DNA from: an uncultured Prevotellaceae bacterium
Lineage (GTDB): Bacteria > Bacteroidota > Bacteroidia > Bacteroidales > Bacteroidaceae
NCBI GenBank assembly: GCA_902800435.1
Contig: CADCEQ010000008.1
Coordinates: 82,071 to 137,576 of the forward strand
Length of the DNA stretch: 55,506 nucleotides
Direction of reading: 5' to 3'
Shown here: piece after piece, positions 17,203 through 25,500 of the stretch
Layout: the number at the start of each line of letters is the position of its first letter
How positions within the stretch are numbered: the stretch's first letter is position 1
Notes under the pieces: generated by a model
The model's database searches: none
Told to the model about the DNA's origin: nothing
What the model saw: the letters and a program-made list of their open reading frames with translations, nothing else
Translations under genes and position numbers: made by a program

Positions 17203-18768
17203 ATGAAGAAAAGTACGATTTGGCTCATAGCAATTGTGATGGGGTTGTCCTTCTTAGGACTCCTCTTCCTGCAGCTCTCCTACATCGAGCAGATGGCGAA
17301 GATGAAGAAGGAGCAGTTTGACGAGTCGGTGAGCCGCAGCCTCTACCAGGCGTCGCACAACCTCGAACTGAACGAGACGCGGCGCTACTTAGAGAAGGAC
17401 ATCAACGAGACTGAGCGCCGCGCCTTCAAGCAAGACTCTATTATGGCTCGCTCGGGAATGCTGAACGACGTCATACAGCACACCCACCAGTACTCTGTAG
17501 CCGGCAAGGACGGTACCGTCTACTCATCGTTTGAGCTGAAGACCATCACCACGAAGCCTTCGACCATCCCGAAGGCCATGATACTTCGCTCGGACAGGAA
17601 CTCTATCGACGAGGCATCGAAGTCGCTGCAGGCGATAGTGCGCAACCGCTACGTCTACCAGAAGGCGCTGCTCGACGAGGTGGTCTACAACATTCTGTAC
17701 CAGGCCAGTGAGAGGCCTCTGAAAGAGCGCGTCAACTTCAAGCTGCTCGACCAGGAAATCAACACCCAGTTGCTGAACAACGGTATCAACATACCTTACC
17801 ACTTCACAGTGTCGACCGCCGACGGCCGCGAGGTCTATCGCTGCCCTGACTATACTGATGAGGGACTGCGTTACAGCTATACGCAGGTGCTCTTCAGCCA
17901 AGACCCGTCGTCGAAGATGGGCGTGGTGAAGATTCATTTCCCCGATATGAACAGCTACATCATGTCGAGTGTGCGGTTCATGATTCCCGCCATCGTGTTC
18001 ACCATCGTGCTGCTCATTACCTTTATCTTTACCATCGTGGTCATCTTCCGTCAGAAGCGCTATACTGAAATCAAGAACGACTTCATCAACAACATGACGC
18101 ACGAACTGAAGACACCCATCTCGAGCATCTCGCTTGCTGCCCAGATGCTGGGCGACGACTCGGTAGCGAAGAGTCCGCAGATGCAGAAGCACCTGGGCGG
18201 CATCATCAACGACGAGTCGAAGCGGCTGAGGTTCCTCGTCGAGAGAGTGCTGCAGATGTCGATGTTCGACCGTAAGTCGGTGTCGTTCAAGAAGAAGGAG
18301 CTCGACCTGAACGAACTGCTCGAGCAGATAGCCTCTACGTTCTCACTGCGCGTGGAGCATACCGGCGGAAAGATCTTCTTAGAGATAGAGGCTGTCGACT
18401 CGGCCATCTACGTCGACGAGGTTCACTTCCAGAACGCCATTACCAACCTGATGGACAACGCCGTGAAGTATCGCAAGCCCGAGCAGCCGCTCAACCTCTA
18501 TATCCGTACGTGGAACGAAAAGGGACGGCTGTGCTTCTCGATCCGCGACAATGGTCTCGGCATCAAGAAGGAGAACGTCAAGAAGATATTCGAAAAGTTC
18601 TACCGTGTGCATACCGGCAACGTCCACGACGTAAAAGGCTTCGGACTAGGCCTGGCCTACGTGAAGCGCATTATCGACCTGCATGAGGGCGAGATCAAGT
18701 GTGAAAGTGAATTGGGTAAGGGAACGACATTTACCGTCTCGTTGCCTATCCTGGAAGAAACATCATAG
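17203..18768 (+). CDS. rprX: Sensor histidine kinase, RprX type
   Basis: Inner-membrane sensor kinase, 521 residues from ATG at 17203 (an in-frame TTG at 17182 lies in the promoter). Membrane segment 1 is about residues 4-26; a large periplasmic sensing region follows; segment 2 is FMIPAIVFTIVLLITFIF. HisKA has the phosphorylated His in NNMTHELKTPISSIS, and the HATPase domain has NLMDNAVKY, DNGLGIKK and GFGLGLAYVKRII. The layout and the partner gene 25 bases downstream match Bacteroides RprX/RprY, the two-component pair first found through its effect on outer-membrane and tetracycline-resistance gene expression. Signal unknown. Confidence 0.92.
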   Translation: MKKSTIWLIAIVMGLSFLGLLFLQLSYIEQMAKMKKEQFDESVSRSLYQASHNLELNETRRYLEKDINETERRAFKQDSIMARSGMLNDVIQHTHQYSVAGKDGTVYSSFELKTITTKPSTIPKAMILRSDRNSIDEASKSLQAIVRNRYVYQKALLDEVVYNILYQASERPLKERVNFKLLDQEINTQLLNNGINIPYHFTVSTADGREVYRCPDYTDEGLRYSYTQVLFSQDPSSKMGVVKIHFPDMNSYIMSSVRFMIPAIVFTIVLLITFIFTIVVIFRQKRYTEIKNDFINNMTHELKTPISSISLAAQMLGDDSVAKSPQMQKHLGGIINDESKRLRFLVERVLQMSMFDRKSVSFKKKELDLNELLEQIASTFSLRVEHTGGKIFLEIEAVDSAIYVDEVHFQNAITNLMDNAVKYRKPEQPLNLYIRTWNEKGRLCFSIRDNGLGIKKENVKKIFEKFYRVHTGNVHDVKGFGLGLAYVKRIIDLHEGEIKCESELGKGTTFTVSLPILEETS

Positions 18769-18793
18769 TATTAACAATAAAAACAGAAAGATT

Positions 18794-19492
18794 ATGGAAG
18801 ACAAGTTGAAAATTTTGCTTTGTGAGGACGACGAGAACCTGGGCATGCTGCTCCGTGAGTATCTGGCTGCAAAAGGCTATGAGGCAGAGCTGTGCCCCGA
18901 CGGCGAGGCCGGCTTCAAGGCCTTCCTGAGAACGAAGTTCGATATTTGCGTGCTCGACGTGATGATGCCCAAGAAGGACGGCTACACGCTGGCACAGGAG
19001 ATCCGTCAGGCTAATGCCGAGATTCCCATCATCTTCCTGACCGCCAAGACGCTGAAGGAAGACATTCTCGAGGGCTTCAAGCTCGGTGCCGACGACTACA
19101 TCACTAAGCCCTTCTCGATGGAGGAGCTCGTGTTCCGTATTGAGGCCATCCTGCGCCGTGTACGCGGAAAGAAGAACAAGGAGTCAACGCTCTACCACAT
19201 CGGCAACTTCACCTTCGACACCCAGAAGCAGCTGCTCTCCATCGGCGAGAAGCAGACGAAGCTCACCACCAAGGAGAACGAGCTGCTGGCACTGCTCTGC
19301 TCGCACGCCAACGAGATTCTACAGCGTGACTTCGCCCTGAAGACCATCTGGATTGATGACAACTACTTCAATGCCCGCTCTATGGATGTCTACATCACCA
19401 AACTGCGCAAGCACCTGAAGGAGGACCCGCAGATTGAGATTATCAACATCCACGGCAAGGGCTACAAGCTCATCACGCCGGAGGAAGAGTAA
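18794..19492 (+). CDS. rprY: Response regulator, OmpR family, RprY type
   Basis: 232 residues from ATG at 18794; the frame is open upstream into rprX, but the receiver domain begins right here. Receiver: acidic pair in CEDDENLG, phospho-acceptor Asp in VLDVMMPKKDG, Thr in FLTAK, Lys in ITKPFS. A winged-helix DNA-binding domain occupies ~130-230 (SMDVYITKLRKHLKEDP, INIHGKGYKL). Pairs with rprX; followed by an intrinsic terminator. Confidence 0.94.
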   Translation: MEDKLKILLCEDDENLGMLLREYLAAKGYEAELCPDGEAGFKAFLRTKFDICVLDVMMPKKDGYTLAQEIRQANAEIPIIFLTAKTLKEDILEGFKLGADDYITKPFSMEELVFRIEAILRRVRGKKNKESTLYHIGNFTFDTQKQLLSIGEKQTKLTTKENELLALLCSHANEILQRDFALKTIWIDDNYFNARSMDVYITKLRKHLKEDPQIEIINIHGKGYKLITPEEE

Positions 19493-19493
19493 G

Positions 19494-19530
19494 CCTCCCC
19501 CCAACCCCCTCCCGTAGAGGGGGCTTTTTT
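19494..19530 (+). terminator. Intrinsic terminator after rprY
   Basis: Stem CCCCCTC (19505-19511) and GAGGGGG (19517-19523) with a 5-base loop, then C and six T. The preceding CCTCCCCCCAA plus this hairpin belongs to the same repeat family as the segment inside leuC at 38037-38064. Confidence 0.8.
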
Positions 19531-19538
19531 AGCGAGAC

Positions 19539-19715
19539 ATGAACAGATACGTAAAATACTTAGGGATGGCGCTGATATTCATCGGCGTCCTCCTTTTGAT
19601 AGTCTGCAAACTGGCCGGATGGCAGTCGAACGCTGAGCTGCTCATAGGGCTTGTTCTTGTCGTTTCGGGCTATTTTCTGCACGTTTGGCTGCAAAAACGG
19701 GGCCAGAAGTACTAA
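19539..19715 (+). CDS. Small two-helix membrane protein (58 residues)
   Basis: A short open frame from ATG at 19539 to TAA at 19713-19715. It has two hydrophobic stretches (about residues 8-24 and 33-50) separated by KLAGWQSNAE, and a basic C-terminus LQKRGQKY. Composition is typical of a real small membrane protein, not random DNA. It sits between the rprY terminator and the rpsF promoter. Function unknown; no family recognised. Confidence 0.6.
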   Translation: MNRYVKYLGMALIFIGVLLLIVCKLAGWQSNAELLIGLVLVVSGYFLHVWLQKRGQKY

Positions 19716-19740
19716 AAACCGTTAAAGTAGACGTAATTCT

Positions 19741-19764
19741 CAATCCTCAATTCTCAATTTTCAA
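19741..19764. repeat. A/T-rich spacer repeat before the rpsF promoter
   Basis: CAATTCTCAATTTTCAAT-type iterated sequence. It is the reverse complement of the AATTGAGAATT-type spacer before pheT (22980-23012), a dispersed intergenic repeat. Confidence 0.55.
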
Positions 19765-19774
19765 TAAAAAGTAG

Positions 19775-19782
19775 TACCTTTG
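19775..19782 (+). promoter_or_regulatory. -7 box of rpsF-rpsR-rplI promoter
   Basis: TACCTTTG in the context AAAGTAGTACCTTTGCACCC. The same extended context recurs before rpsP (22291-22310), as if ribosomal protein genes share an enlarged promoter element. Confidence 0.8.
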
Positions 19783-19828
19783 CACCCGCTTTTGAGCAAA
19801 CGTAACATTATTAATTATTTAACGTAGT

Positions 19829-20051
19829 ATGAATCAATACGAAACCGTTTTCATTTTAACTCCCGTTTTGTCTGATGATCAGATGAAGGAAACGGCCGCA
19901 AAATTCGCCAGAAGTGATTAAGACCTTGGAGACCGCCTTCCGCCGCGACGAGAAGGTGATTCGTTTCCAGACTGTTAAACTCGACAAGTATGCCGCAGAA
20001 TACGCTGAAAAGCGTCGCGCCAAGCTTGGCAAAAAAGAAGAGGAGGCTTAA
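19829..20051 (+). pseudogene. rpsF: rpsF (30S ribosomal protein S6) with internal deletion and frameshift
   Basis: ATG at 19829 reads [20 protein letters not shown], the normal S6 start, then hits TAA at 19919-19921 after 30 residues. From 19911 the next frame reads [19 protein letters not shown] and continues to a normal S6 C-terminus, stop 20049-20051. The two parts join within AAATTCGCCAGAAGTG. Compared with the usual ~114 residues, about 40 central residues are missing and the frame is shifted. Promoter, spacing to rpsR and both ends look healthy. Either a real lesion with another copy elsewhere, or an error in the sequence. Confidence 0.85.
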
Positions 20052-20054
20052 ATT

Positions 20055-20286
20055 ATGGCAGAACAGAGTGAAATCCGCTATTTGAATGCTCCTTCTATCG
20101 ACACGAAGAAGAAGAAGTACTGCCGTTTCAAGAAGAGCGGCATCAAGTACATTGACTACAAGGATCCCGAGTTCCTGAAGAAGTTCCTGAACGAGCAGGG
20201 TAAGATTCTGCCCCGCCGCATCACAGGCCGTCAAGCGCGCCCGCCAGATTGCGCTGCTGCCTTATGTAACCGATATGATGAAGTAA
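20055..20286 (+). pseudogene. rpsR: rpsR (30S ribosomal protein S18) with internal deletion and frameshift
   Basis: ATG at 20055 begins a normal S18 through KILPRRITG. The expected next ~11 residues (consensus TSLKxQRRVAQ) are absent. The C-terminal piece [19 protein letters not shown] reads in another frame from 20227 to its stop at 20284-20286. The junction ATCACAGGCCGTCAAG fits a 35-base deletion between two copies of ACAGGC or CAGGC. The unshifted frame runs on to 20324 with a nonsense tail and enters rplI. The lost part is the core of the S18 RNA-binding helix region, so the product should be non-functional. Confidence 0.85.
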
Positions 20287-20308
20287 ACATTAAGGAGGAC
20301 AACGCATT

Positions 20309-20893
20309 ATGGAAATTATACTGAAAGAAGATATTATCGGCTTAGGTTTTAAGAACGATATCGTAAACGTGAAGTCGGGCTATGGCCGTAACTACCTCAT
20401 CCCTCAGGGTAAGGGCGTTATCGCATCTCCCTCTGCCAAGAAGATTCTGGCTGAGAACCTGCGCCAGCAGGCCCACAAGCTCGCTGCACAGAAGGCTGCC
20501 GCTGAAGAGCGCGCCAAGGTGCTTGAGGGTGTTGAGCTCGTCATTCCCGCAAAGGTCAGCATCACCGGTCAGCTCTACGGTTCTGTAGGTGCTGCTCAGG
20601 TGGCTGAGGAACTTGCTAAGATGGGCAAGGAGATTGACCGCAAGATCATCACCATGAAGGATGCCAAGAAGGTCGGCGACTATGTTGCCCAGGTACACTT
20701 CCACAAGGAGGTCACCGTTGATGTTCCCGTTAAGGTGGTTGCTGAGAATGCCGACGAGCTGAAGGCTATCGAGGATGCCGAGAAGGCTCTCCGTGAGGCT
20801 CCTGCAGCTGAGGAGGCACCCGTTGAGGAAGCTCCCGAGGCCGAGGAGGCTGAGGCTCCCGTTGCTGAGGAAGAAGCTCCTGCAGCTGAGTAA
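20309..20893 (+). CDS. rplI: 50S ribosomal protein L9 with acidic tail
   Basis: 194 residues: a normal L9 of about 150 residues (start [13 protein letters not shown], then [14 protein letters not shown]) plus a ~45-residue Ala/Glu/Pro tail of EAPxEE-type repeats. The tail is probably disordered and may be lineage-specific. The gene is intact, unlike rpsF and rpsR just upstream in the same operon. A strong terminator follows. Confidence 0.95.
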   Translation: MEIILKEDIIGLGFKNDIVNVKSGYGRNYLIPQGKGVIASPSAKKILAENLRQQAHKLAAQKAAAEERAKVLEGVELVIPAKVSITGQLYGSVGAAQVAEELAKMGKEIDRKIITMKDAKKVGDYVAQVHFHKEVTVDVPVKVVAENADELKAIEDAEKALREAPAAEEAPVEEAPEAEEAEAPVAEEEAPAAE

Positions 20894-20967
20894 TCATTAT
20901 TGAATAATAGAATTCACAAATAATTATTAACCCCGCTGTCAAAGCAATCATTATTTATTAAACATTA

Positions 20968-20999
20968 AATCCTGATGGCCAGCCATCAGGATTTTTTTT
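20968..20999. terminator. Bidirectional terminator between rplI and rhaM-like gene
   Basis: Near-perfect inverted repeat AATCCTGATGGC / GCCATCAGGATT around a 2-base centre, followed by eight T on the plus strand. The stop codon of the minus-strand gene (20998-21000) lies in the T tract. Confidence 0.85.
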
Positions 21000-21318
21000 A
21001 GTCTAAGTGGAACACTTCGTCGAGAGGAATCGTAACGGGCGAGTTGTCTGGATTGACCTCCATGATGTCGGCCATCATGTCCCACCATTTCTGCGTAATG
21101 GGGTCTACGTTCTCGGTGTCCTGTGAGTTGCCTTCCTTCGAGCACTCCTGGTAAGCAAAGAGGATGTTGGTGTCGCGGTCCCAGTAGATGCTGTAGTTTC
21201 CGACGCCTTGTTCCTTGATCATTTCCACGAGTTCAGGCCAGATGGCGGCGTGACGTTTTTGGTACTCTTTCTCGAAGCCGGGCTTCAGTTTCATTTTAAA
21301 TGCGAATCTGCGTGTCAT
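20998..21318 (-). CDS. L-rhamnose mutarotase-like protein
   Basis: 106 residues, matching the RhaM/YiiL family of small ferredoxin-like-fold sugar mutarotases that interconvert alpha and beta L-rhamnose. Family features: KMKLKPGFEKEYQKRHAAIWPEL with a conserved His, YSIYWDRDTNILFAY, and a late WWDMMADIM. No rhamnose catabolic genes lie nearby. It is 7 bases downstream of a glycosyltransferase gene and probably co-transcribed, which leaves the real sugar uncertain. Confidence 0.85.
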   Translation of the reverse strand: MTRRFAFKMKLKPGFEKEYQKRHAAIWPELVEMIKEQGVGNYSIYWDRDTNILFAYQECSKEGNSQDTENVDPITQKWWDMMADIMEVNPDNSPVTIPLDEVFHLD

Positions 21319-21325
21319 AATTGTT

Positions 21326-22222
21326 TTAGTTTTTTATGGATAAATAGTAGCCTAATCTGTAAAGCTTGAAGACGGTGAGGTTGGGGTTCTGTCCGCAGAG
21401 GTTGCGGCGCATGGCTGATCCCCAAAGACGGTGCAGCAGCGTGATGCAGTGGCGGACGATGCCAAGATGAATACCGTCGGCCAGTGTCAGCAGGCGTGAG
21501 TAGCCTTTCAGGTCGCTGCGGAATTCATAGAGAGTCTGCAGACTGCGCTCCACCTTTGCGACGTAATCCTCGTTGGTCTCATAGTCTGTCATGAGCACAG
21601 GGTTGTCGATATGGGCTATGCCGATGTGCTGTTGCTTGAACTGTTTGCCGAGCATGACATCCTCGTAGCCGCTTTTCCTGAACCGCTCGTCGAAGGGACA
21701 GCTGAGCATCGTATCGCGACGGATGAGGAAGTTGCACGAGCGGAACGACTGGTAGGGTCGCTGCTGGCGCATCTCAGCGGTGTGGTTGGGAGCCTCAGCC
21801 GTCTCGTAGCGGTAGCGCAGATTTGAGCGCAGCTCTTCAGTGTCGCCGCCGAAGCTGATGCCGCCCATGACGACAGAGGCATCCAATGGGGCGAGGTATC
21901 GGGTAAGCAACTGTGGTCCGGGCAGCTGCATGTCGCAGTCGAGGAACAGCAGCCACGGGTAGCGGCTCTGCCGGGCCAGGAAGTTGCGGGTGGCGGCTGC
22001 GCCAGAGTTCACCTCTTTTATAATATAGCGACAATGCGCCAGCTGGTTGATCTGGCTGTTCTGCTCCACGCACGATGTGTCGGTGGAGGCGTCGTCGGCG
22101 ACTATGATTTCATACTCAATGCTAGTCTCTTCGGCTATTGCCTGGAGCTGACGGACAAAGCCCGTACAAACCGTGTTATAGACCGGAAGCAGTATGGATA
22201 ATTCGTTTTTCTTCTGTTCCAC
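21326..22222 (-). CDS. Family 2 glycosyltransferase
   Basis: 298 residues from GTG at 22222. GT-A fold: SILLPVYN at the N-terminus, DDASTD for nucleotide-sugar binding, FLDCDMQLPGP with the DxD-type metal site, and SGYEDVMLGKQFKQ with the ED motif of GT2 enzymes. No membrane segment is evident apart from weak C-terminal hydrophobicity. Acceptor and sugar unknown. The start lies 4 bases after a -7 box, so the mRNA may be leaderless. Confidence 0.88.
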   Translation of the reverse strand: MEQKKNELSILLPVYNTVCTGFVRQLQAIAEETSIEYEIIVADDASTDTSCVEQNSQINQLAHCRYIIKEVNSGAAATRNFLARQSRYPWLLFLDCDMQLPGPQLLTRYLAPLDASVVMGGISFGGDTEELRSNLRYRYETAEAPNHTAEMRQQRPYQSFRSCNFLIRRDTMLSCPFDERFRKSGYEDVMLGKQFKQQHIGIAHIDNPVLMTDYETNEDYVAKVERSLQTLYEFRSDLKGYSRLLTLADGIHLGIVRHCITLLHRLWGSAMRRNLCGQNPNLTVFKLYRLGYYLSIKN

Positions 22223-22226
22223 GCTC

Positions 22227-22234
22227 CAAAATTA
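22227..22234 (-). promoter_or_regulatory. -7 box immediately upstream of the GT2 gene
   Basis: TAATTTTG on the minus strand, 4 bases before the GTG start at 22222. Confidence 0.6.
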
Positions 22235-22297
22235 CACAAAATCTGTGAAAAGAAAAAATATTCTCGCTAATATTTTGGTTTTTTGACTGAAAAGTAG

Positions 22298-22305
22298 TAC
22301 CTTTG
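22298..22305 (+). promoter_or_regulatory. -7 box of rpsP promoter
   Basis: TACCTTTG in the context AAAGTAGTACCTTTGCACCC, identical over 20 bases or more to the rpsF promoter. TTTTGG about 21 bases upstream may be the -33 element. Confidence 0.8.
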
Positions 22306-22368
22306 CACCCGCTATTACGAGATAATGGCATGAAATTCATTTTATTAATTACAAAATCAAACAATTAA

Positions 22369-22908
22369 ATGGCAACAAAAATCAGATTGCAGCGCGGCGG
22401 CCGTAAGGGCTATGCAGTTTACCGCATCGTCATCGCCGACGCCAGAGCACCACGTGATGGTCGTTTTACTGAAAAGATTGGTATGTACAACCCCAACACC
22501 AATCCCGCCACAGTAGACTTGAATTTCGAGCGTGCTCTCTATTGGGTTGAGGTAGGTGCCCAGCCCACAGACACAGTACGCAACATTCTCAGCCGTGAGG
22601 GCGTTTACCTGATGAAGCACCTGAAGGGTGGCGTTAAGAAGGGCGCTTTCGACGAGGCTGCTGCACAGAAGAAGTTCGACGCCTGGAAGGCTGACAAGCA
22701 GAACGGTCTGAACAAGATCGCTGCCGCCGAGGCCAAGGCCAAGAAGGATGCTGCCGCCAAGGCTCTCGATGCCGAGAAGAAAGTGAATGAGGAAATCGCC
22801 AAGAAGGTGGCTGACAAGAAGGCTGCTGCCGCTGCCGCCAAGGCAGAGGAAGAGGCTGCAAAGGCTGCTGAGGCCGCTGCTGCAGAGGAAGCTCCCGCAG
22901 AGGCTTAA
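22369..22908 (+). CDS. rpsP: 30S ribosomal protein S16 with long charged extension
   Basis: 179 residues; the first ~85 are a normal S16 ([20 protein letters not shown], then YNPNTNP). The rest is an Ala/Lys/Glu-rich, probably helical extension ([16 protein letters not shown], then [18 protein letters not shown]), more than doubling the usual length. Extended S16 is seen in Bacteroidetes. It has its own promoter and is followed by a hairpin before pheT. Confidence 0.95.
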   Translation: MATKIRLQRGGRKGYAVYRIVIADARAPRDGRFTEKIGMYNPNTNPATVDLNFERALYWVEVGAQPTDTVRNILSREGVYLMKHLKGGVKKGAFDEAAAQKKFDAWKADKQNGLNKIAAAEAKAKKDAAAKALDAEKKVNEEIAKKVADKKAAAAAAKAEEEAAKAAEAAAAEEAPAEA

Positions 22909-22936
22909 GTCTTTCCTTAAAGTTCGCAAAGACACT

Positions 22937-22980
22937 GACTGGACATCGGGCATAGCTCAGTGTCCAGTCGTTTCTTTATT
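22937..22980 (+). terminator. Putative terminator after rpsP
   Basis: GACTGGACA (22937-22945) pairs perfectly with TGTCCAGTC (22961-22969) around a 15-base loop, followed by a T-rich stretch GTTTCTTTATT. Confidence 0.55.
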
Positions 22981-23012
22981 AATTGAGAATTGATAATTGA
23001 CAATTGAGAATT
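22980..23012. repeat. A/T-rich AATTGAGAATT spacer repeat before pheT
   Basis: AATTGAGAATT occurs twice with TGATAATTGAC between. It is a dispersed spacer sequence, also seen inverted at 19741-19764. Confidence 0.55.
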
Positions 23013-23017
23013 AAGTT

Positions 23018-25468
23018 ATGAATATTTCTTATAAGTGGCTGAAGGATTACGTTGACTTCGACCTGACACCCCAGCAGGTTTGCGACGCACTGACGTCGAC
23101 AGGCCTCGAAGTCGATGCCCTGGAGGAGGTACAGGGCATTCGTGGTGGTCTGAAGGGACTGTACGTCGGCAAGGTTCTGACGTGTGAGGCTCATCCCAAC
23201 AGCGACCACCTGCATGTGACGACCGGCGACTTGGGCAAGGGCGAGCCGAGCCAGATTGTCTGCGGCGCCCCCAATGTGGCTGCCGGTCAGAAAGTGATAG
23301 TTGCCGACCTGGGCTGTGTGCTCTACGACGGCGACAACGAGTTTGTTATCAAGAAGTCGAAGCTGCGCGGCGTAGAGTCGTGTGGCATGATTTGCGCCGA
23401 GGACGAGATTGGTGTGGGCACCTCTCATGCCGGCATTATCGTGCTGCCCGAGGATGCGCCCGTTGGTCAGCCCGCTGCCGAGTACTACAACTTGGAGAGC
23501 GACTGGCTGATTGAGATTGACATCACGGCCAACCGCGCCGACGCCCTGAGTCACTGGGGTGTGGCCCGCGACCTCTACGCCTGGCTGAAGCAGAATGGTT
23601 ACGAAACCTCGCTGCATCGTCCTGACGAGTCGGCTTTTACGGTCGACAACAACGACCTGCCCATCGACGTGGTGATTGAGAACAGCGAGGCTTGCCGCCG
23701 CTATGCCTGCGTCAGCATCACAGACTGTGAGGTAAAAGAGTCACCCGAGTGGCTGAAGACGCGCCTGACCACCGTTGGTCTTCGTCCTATAAACAACATC
23801 GTTGACATTACGAACTACATCATGTTCGCATACGGTCAGCCCCTGCATTGCTTCGATGCCGATATGGTGACGGGCCACAAGATTGTGGTGAAGACCATGC
23901 CTGAGGGCACGCCGTTCCAGACATTAGACGGTGTTGAGCATAAGCTCTCCGACCGCGACCTGGCCATCTGCAACACTGAGGATGCCATGTGTATCGCCGG
24001 CGTGTTTGGCGGAAAGGGTAGTGGTACTTACGAGACGACGAAGAACGTGGTGCTTGAGAGTGCCTACTTCCATCCCACCTGGATTCGCAAGTCGGCTCGC
24101 CGTCACGGTCTGTCGACCGATGCCTCGTTCCGCTTTGAGCGCGGCATCGACCCCAACGGCGTTATTTACGCCCTGAAGCAGGCCGCCATCATGTGCCGCG
24201 AACTGGCTGGCGGAAAGGTGTCGATGGAGATTCGCGACGAGTATCCTTCGCCCATCGAGAACCCCAAAGTAGAACTTGACTTTAACTATGTCAAGACGCT
24301 GATAGGCAAAGACATACCTCATGACACCATCAAGTCTATCTGCACGTCGCTGGATATGAAGATACTTAGCGAGAATGCTGAGGCACTTCAGCTGGAGGTG
24401 CCTGCCTACCGCGTTGACGTGCAGCGTCCGTGCGACGTGGTAGAGGACATCCTTCGCATCTATGGATATAATAATGTGGAGATTCCTACGCAGTTGAAGG
24501 GGTCGCTCGTTATCAAGGGCGACGAGGACCGCAAGCATAAGCTGGCCAATCTGGTGAGTGAGCAGATGGTGGGCGAGGGCTTCAACGAGATTCTGAACAA
24601 CTCGCTGACTAAGTCGGCATACTATGCAGACACACAGGACAAACTGGTGAAGATTATGAATCCGCTGTCGAGCGATTTGAACGTGATGCGTGCCACGCTG
24701 CTGTATGGCGGTTTGGAGAGCATCGCCCATAACGCTAACCGCAAGAACCAGAACCTGCGTTTCTTTGAATTTGGCAATGTGTATAGCTTTGACCCCGAGA
24801 AGCAAAACGACGATGACCCCATGCAGGCCTACAAAGAGCAGTACCACCTGGGACTGTGGCTGACGGGCAAGCGTGTCGAGGGTTCGTGGGCCCACAAGGA
24901 TGAGGACTCTTCGTTCTACGAGCTGTCTGCCTACGTCGAGAATGTGCTGCGCCGCATTGGCCTGAAGCCTGGCCTGACCGTCCGCAAGAAGTCGGAGAAT
25001 CCCTTCTTTGCCGCCGGCATCGCCATTGAGAATCGCGGTGGCAAGCTGCTCTGCGAGATGGGCGTGCTGACCAAGAAGCTGCAGAAGCAGTTTGGCATCG
25101 ACAACACCGTCTACTATGCTGAGATGAACTGGACGCAGCTGATGAAGGCCACGAAGAAGAACGAGGTGAAGTTTACCGATGTTCCCCGCTTCCCCGCCGT
25201 CAGCCGCGACCTGGCCCTGCTGGTCGACAACAATGTGGAGTTCGCTCAGATTGAGCAGATTGCCCGCCAGTCGGAGAAGAAACTGCTGAAGCGTGTCGAG
25301 CTGTTCGACGTCTATGAGGGCGACAAACTGCCAGCCGGCAAGAAGTCGTACGCCGTGAACTTCATCCTTCAGGACGAGGAAAAGACGATGGGCGACAAGC
25401 AGATTGATGCCATTATGCAGAAGCTCATCGCCAATCTGAAGAAGCAGCTGGGCGCCGAGTTAAGGTAA
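23018..25468 (+). CDS. pheT: Phenylalanine--tRNA ligase beta subunit
   Basis: 816 residues, normal for the PheT subunit of the alpha2-beta2 enzyme. In order: N-terminal tRNA-binding (EMAP-like) domain ~40-150 (HPNSDHLHVTTGDLG, CGAPNV), B3/B4 editing domain (CYACVSI-type stretch, then DITNYIMFAYGQPLHCFD), B5 (VDVQRPCDVVEDILRIYGY), catalytic-like core and C-terminal ferredoxin-fold anticodon-binding domain (PRFPAVSRDLALLVD). pheS is not adjacent. No good promoter box lies just upstream; transcription may start in the repeat spacer or read through from rpsP. Confidence 0.97.
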   Translation: MNISYKWLKDYVDFDLTPQQVCDALTSTGLEVDALEEVQGIRGGLKGLYVGKVLTCEAHPNSDHLHVTTGDLGKGEPSQIVCGAPNVAAGQKVIVADLGCVLYDGDNEFVIKKSKLRGVESCGMICAEDEIGVGTSHAGIIVLPEDAPVGQPAAEYYNLESDWLIEIDITANRADALSHWGVARDLYAWLKQNGYETSLHRPDESAFTVDNNDLPIDVVIENSEACRRYACVSITDCEVKESPEWLKTRLTTVGLRPINNIVDITNYIMFAYGQPLHCFDADMVTGHKIVVKTMPEGTPFQTLDGVEHKLSDRDLAICNTEDAMCIAGVFGGKGSGTYETTKNVVLESAYFHPTWIRKSARRHGLSTDASFRFERGIDPNGVIYALKQAAIMCRELAGGKVSMEIRDEYPSPIENPKVELDFNYVKTLIGKDIPHDTIKSICTSLDMKILSENAEALQLEVPAYRVDVQRPCDVVEDILRIYGYNNVEIPTQLKGSLVIKGDEDRKHKLANLVSEQMVGEGFNEILNNSLTKSAYYADTQDKLVKIMNPLSSDLNVMRATLLYGGLESIAHNANRKNQNLRFFEFGNVYSFDPEKQNDDDPMQAYKEQYHLGLWLTGKRVEGSWAHKDEDSSFYELSAYVENVLRRIGLKPGLTVRKKSENPFFAAGIAIENRGGKLLCEMGVLTKKLQKQFGIDNTVYYAEMNWTQLMKATKKNEVKFTDVPRFPAVSRDLALLVDNNVEFAQIEQIARQSEKKLLKRVELFDVYEGDKLPAGKKSYAVNFILQDEEKTMGDKQIDAIMQKLIANLKKQLGAELR

Positions 25469-25500
25469 CAAATTGAAAATCATGTAAATCGTAAATAACA

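Noticed and set aside
20055..20324. rpsR reading through to 20324 as an intact longer protein
   Set aside because: The tail after RRITG is out of frame; the true S18 C-terminus is readable in the next frame, so this is a broken gene.
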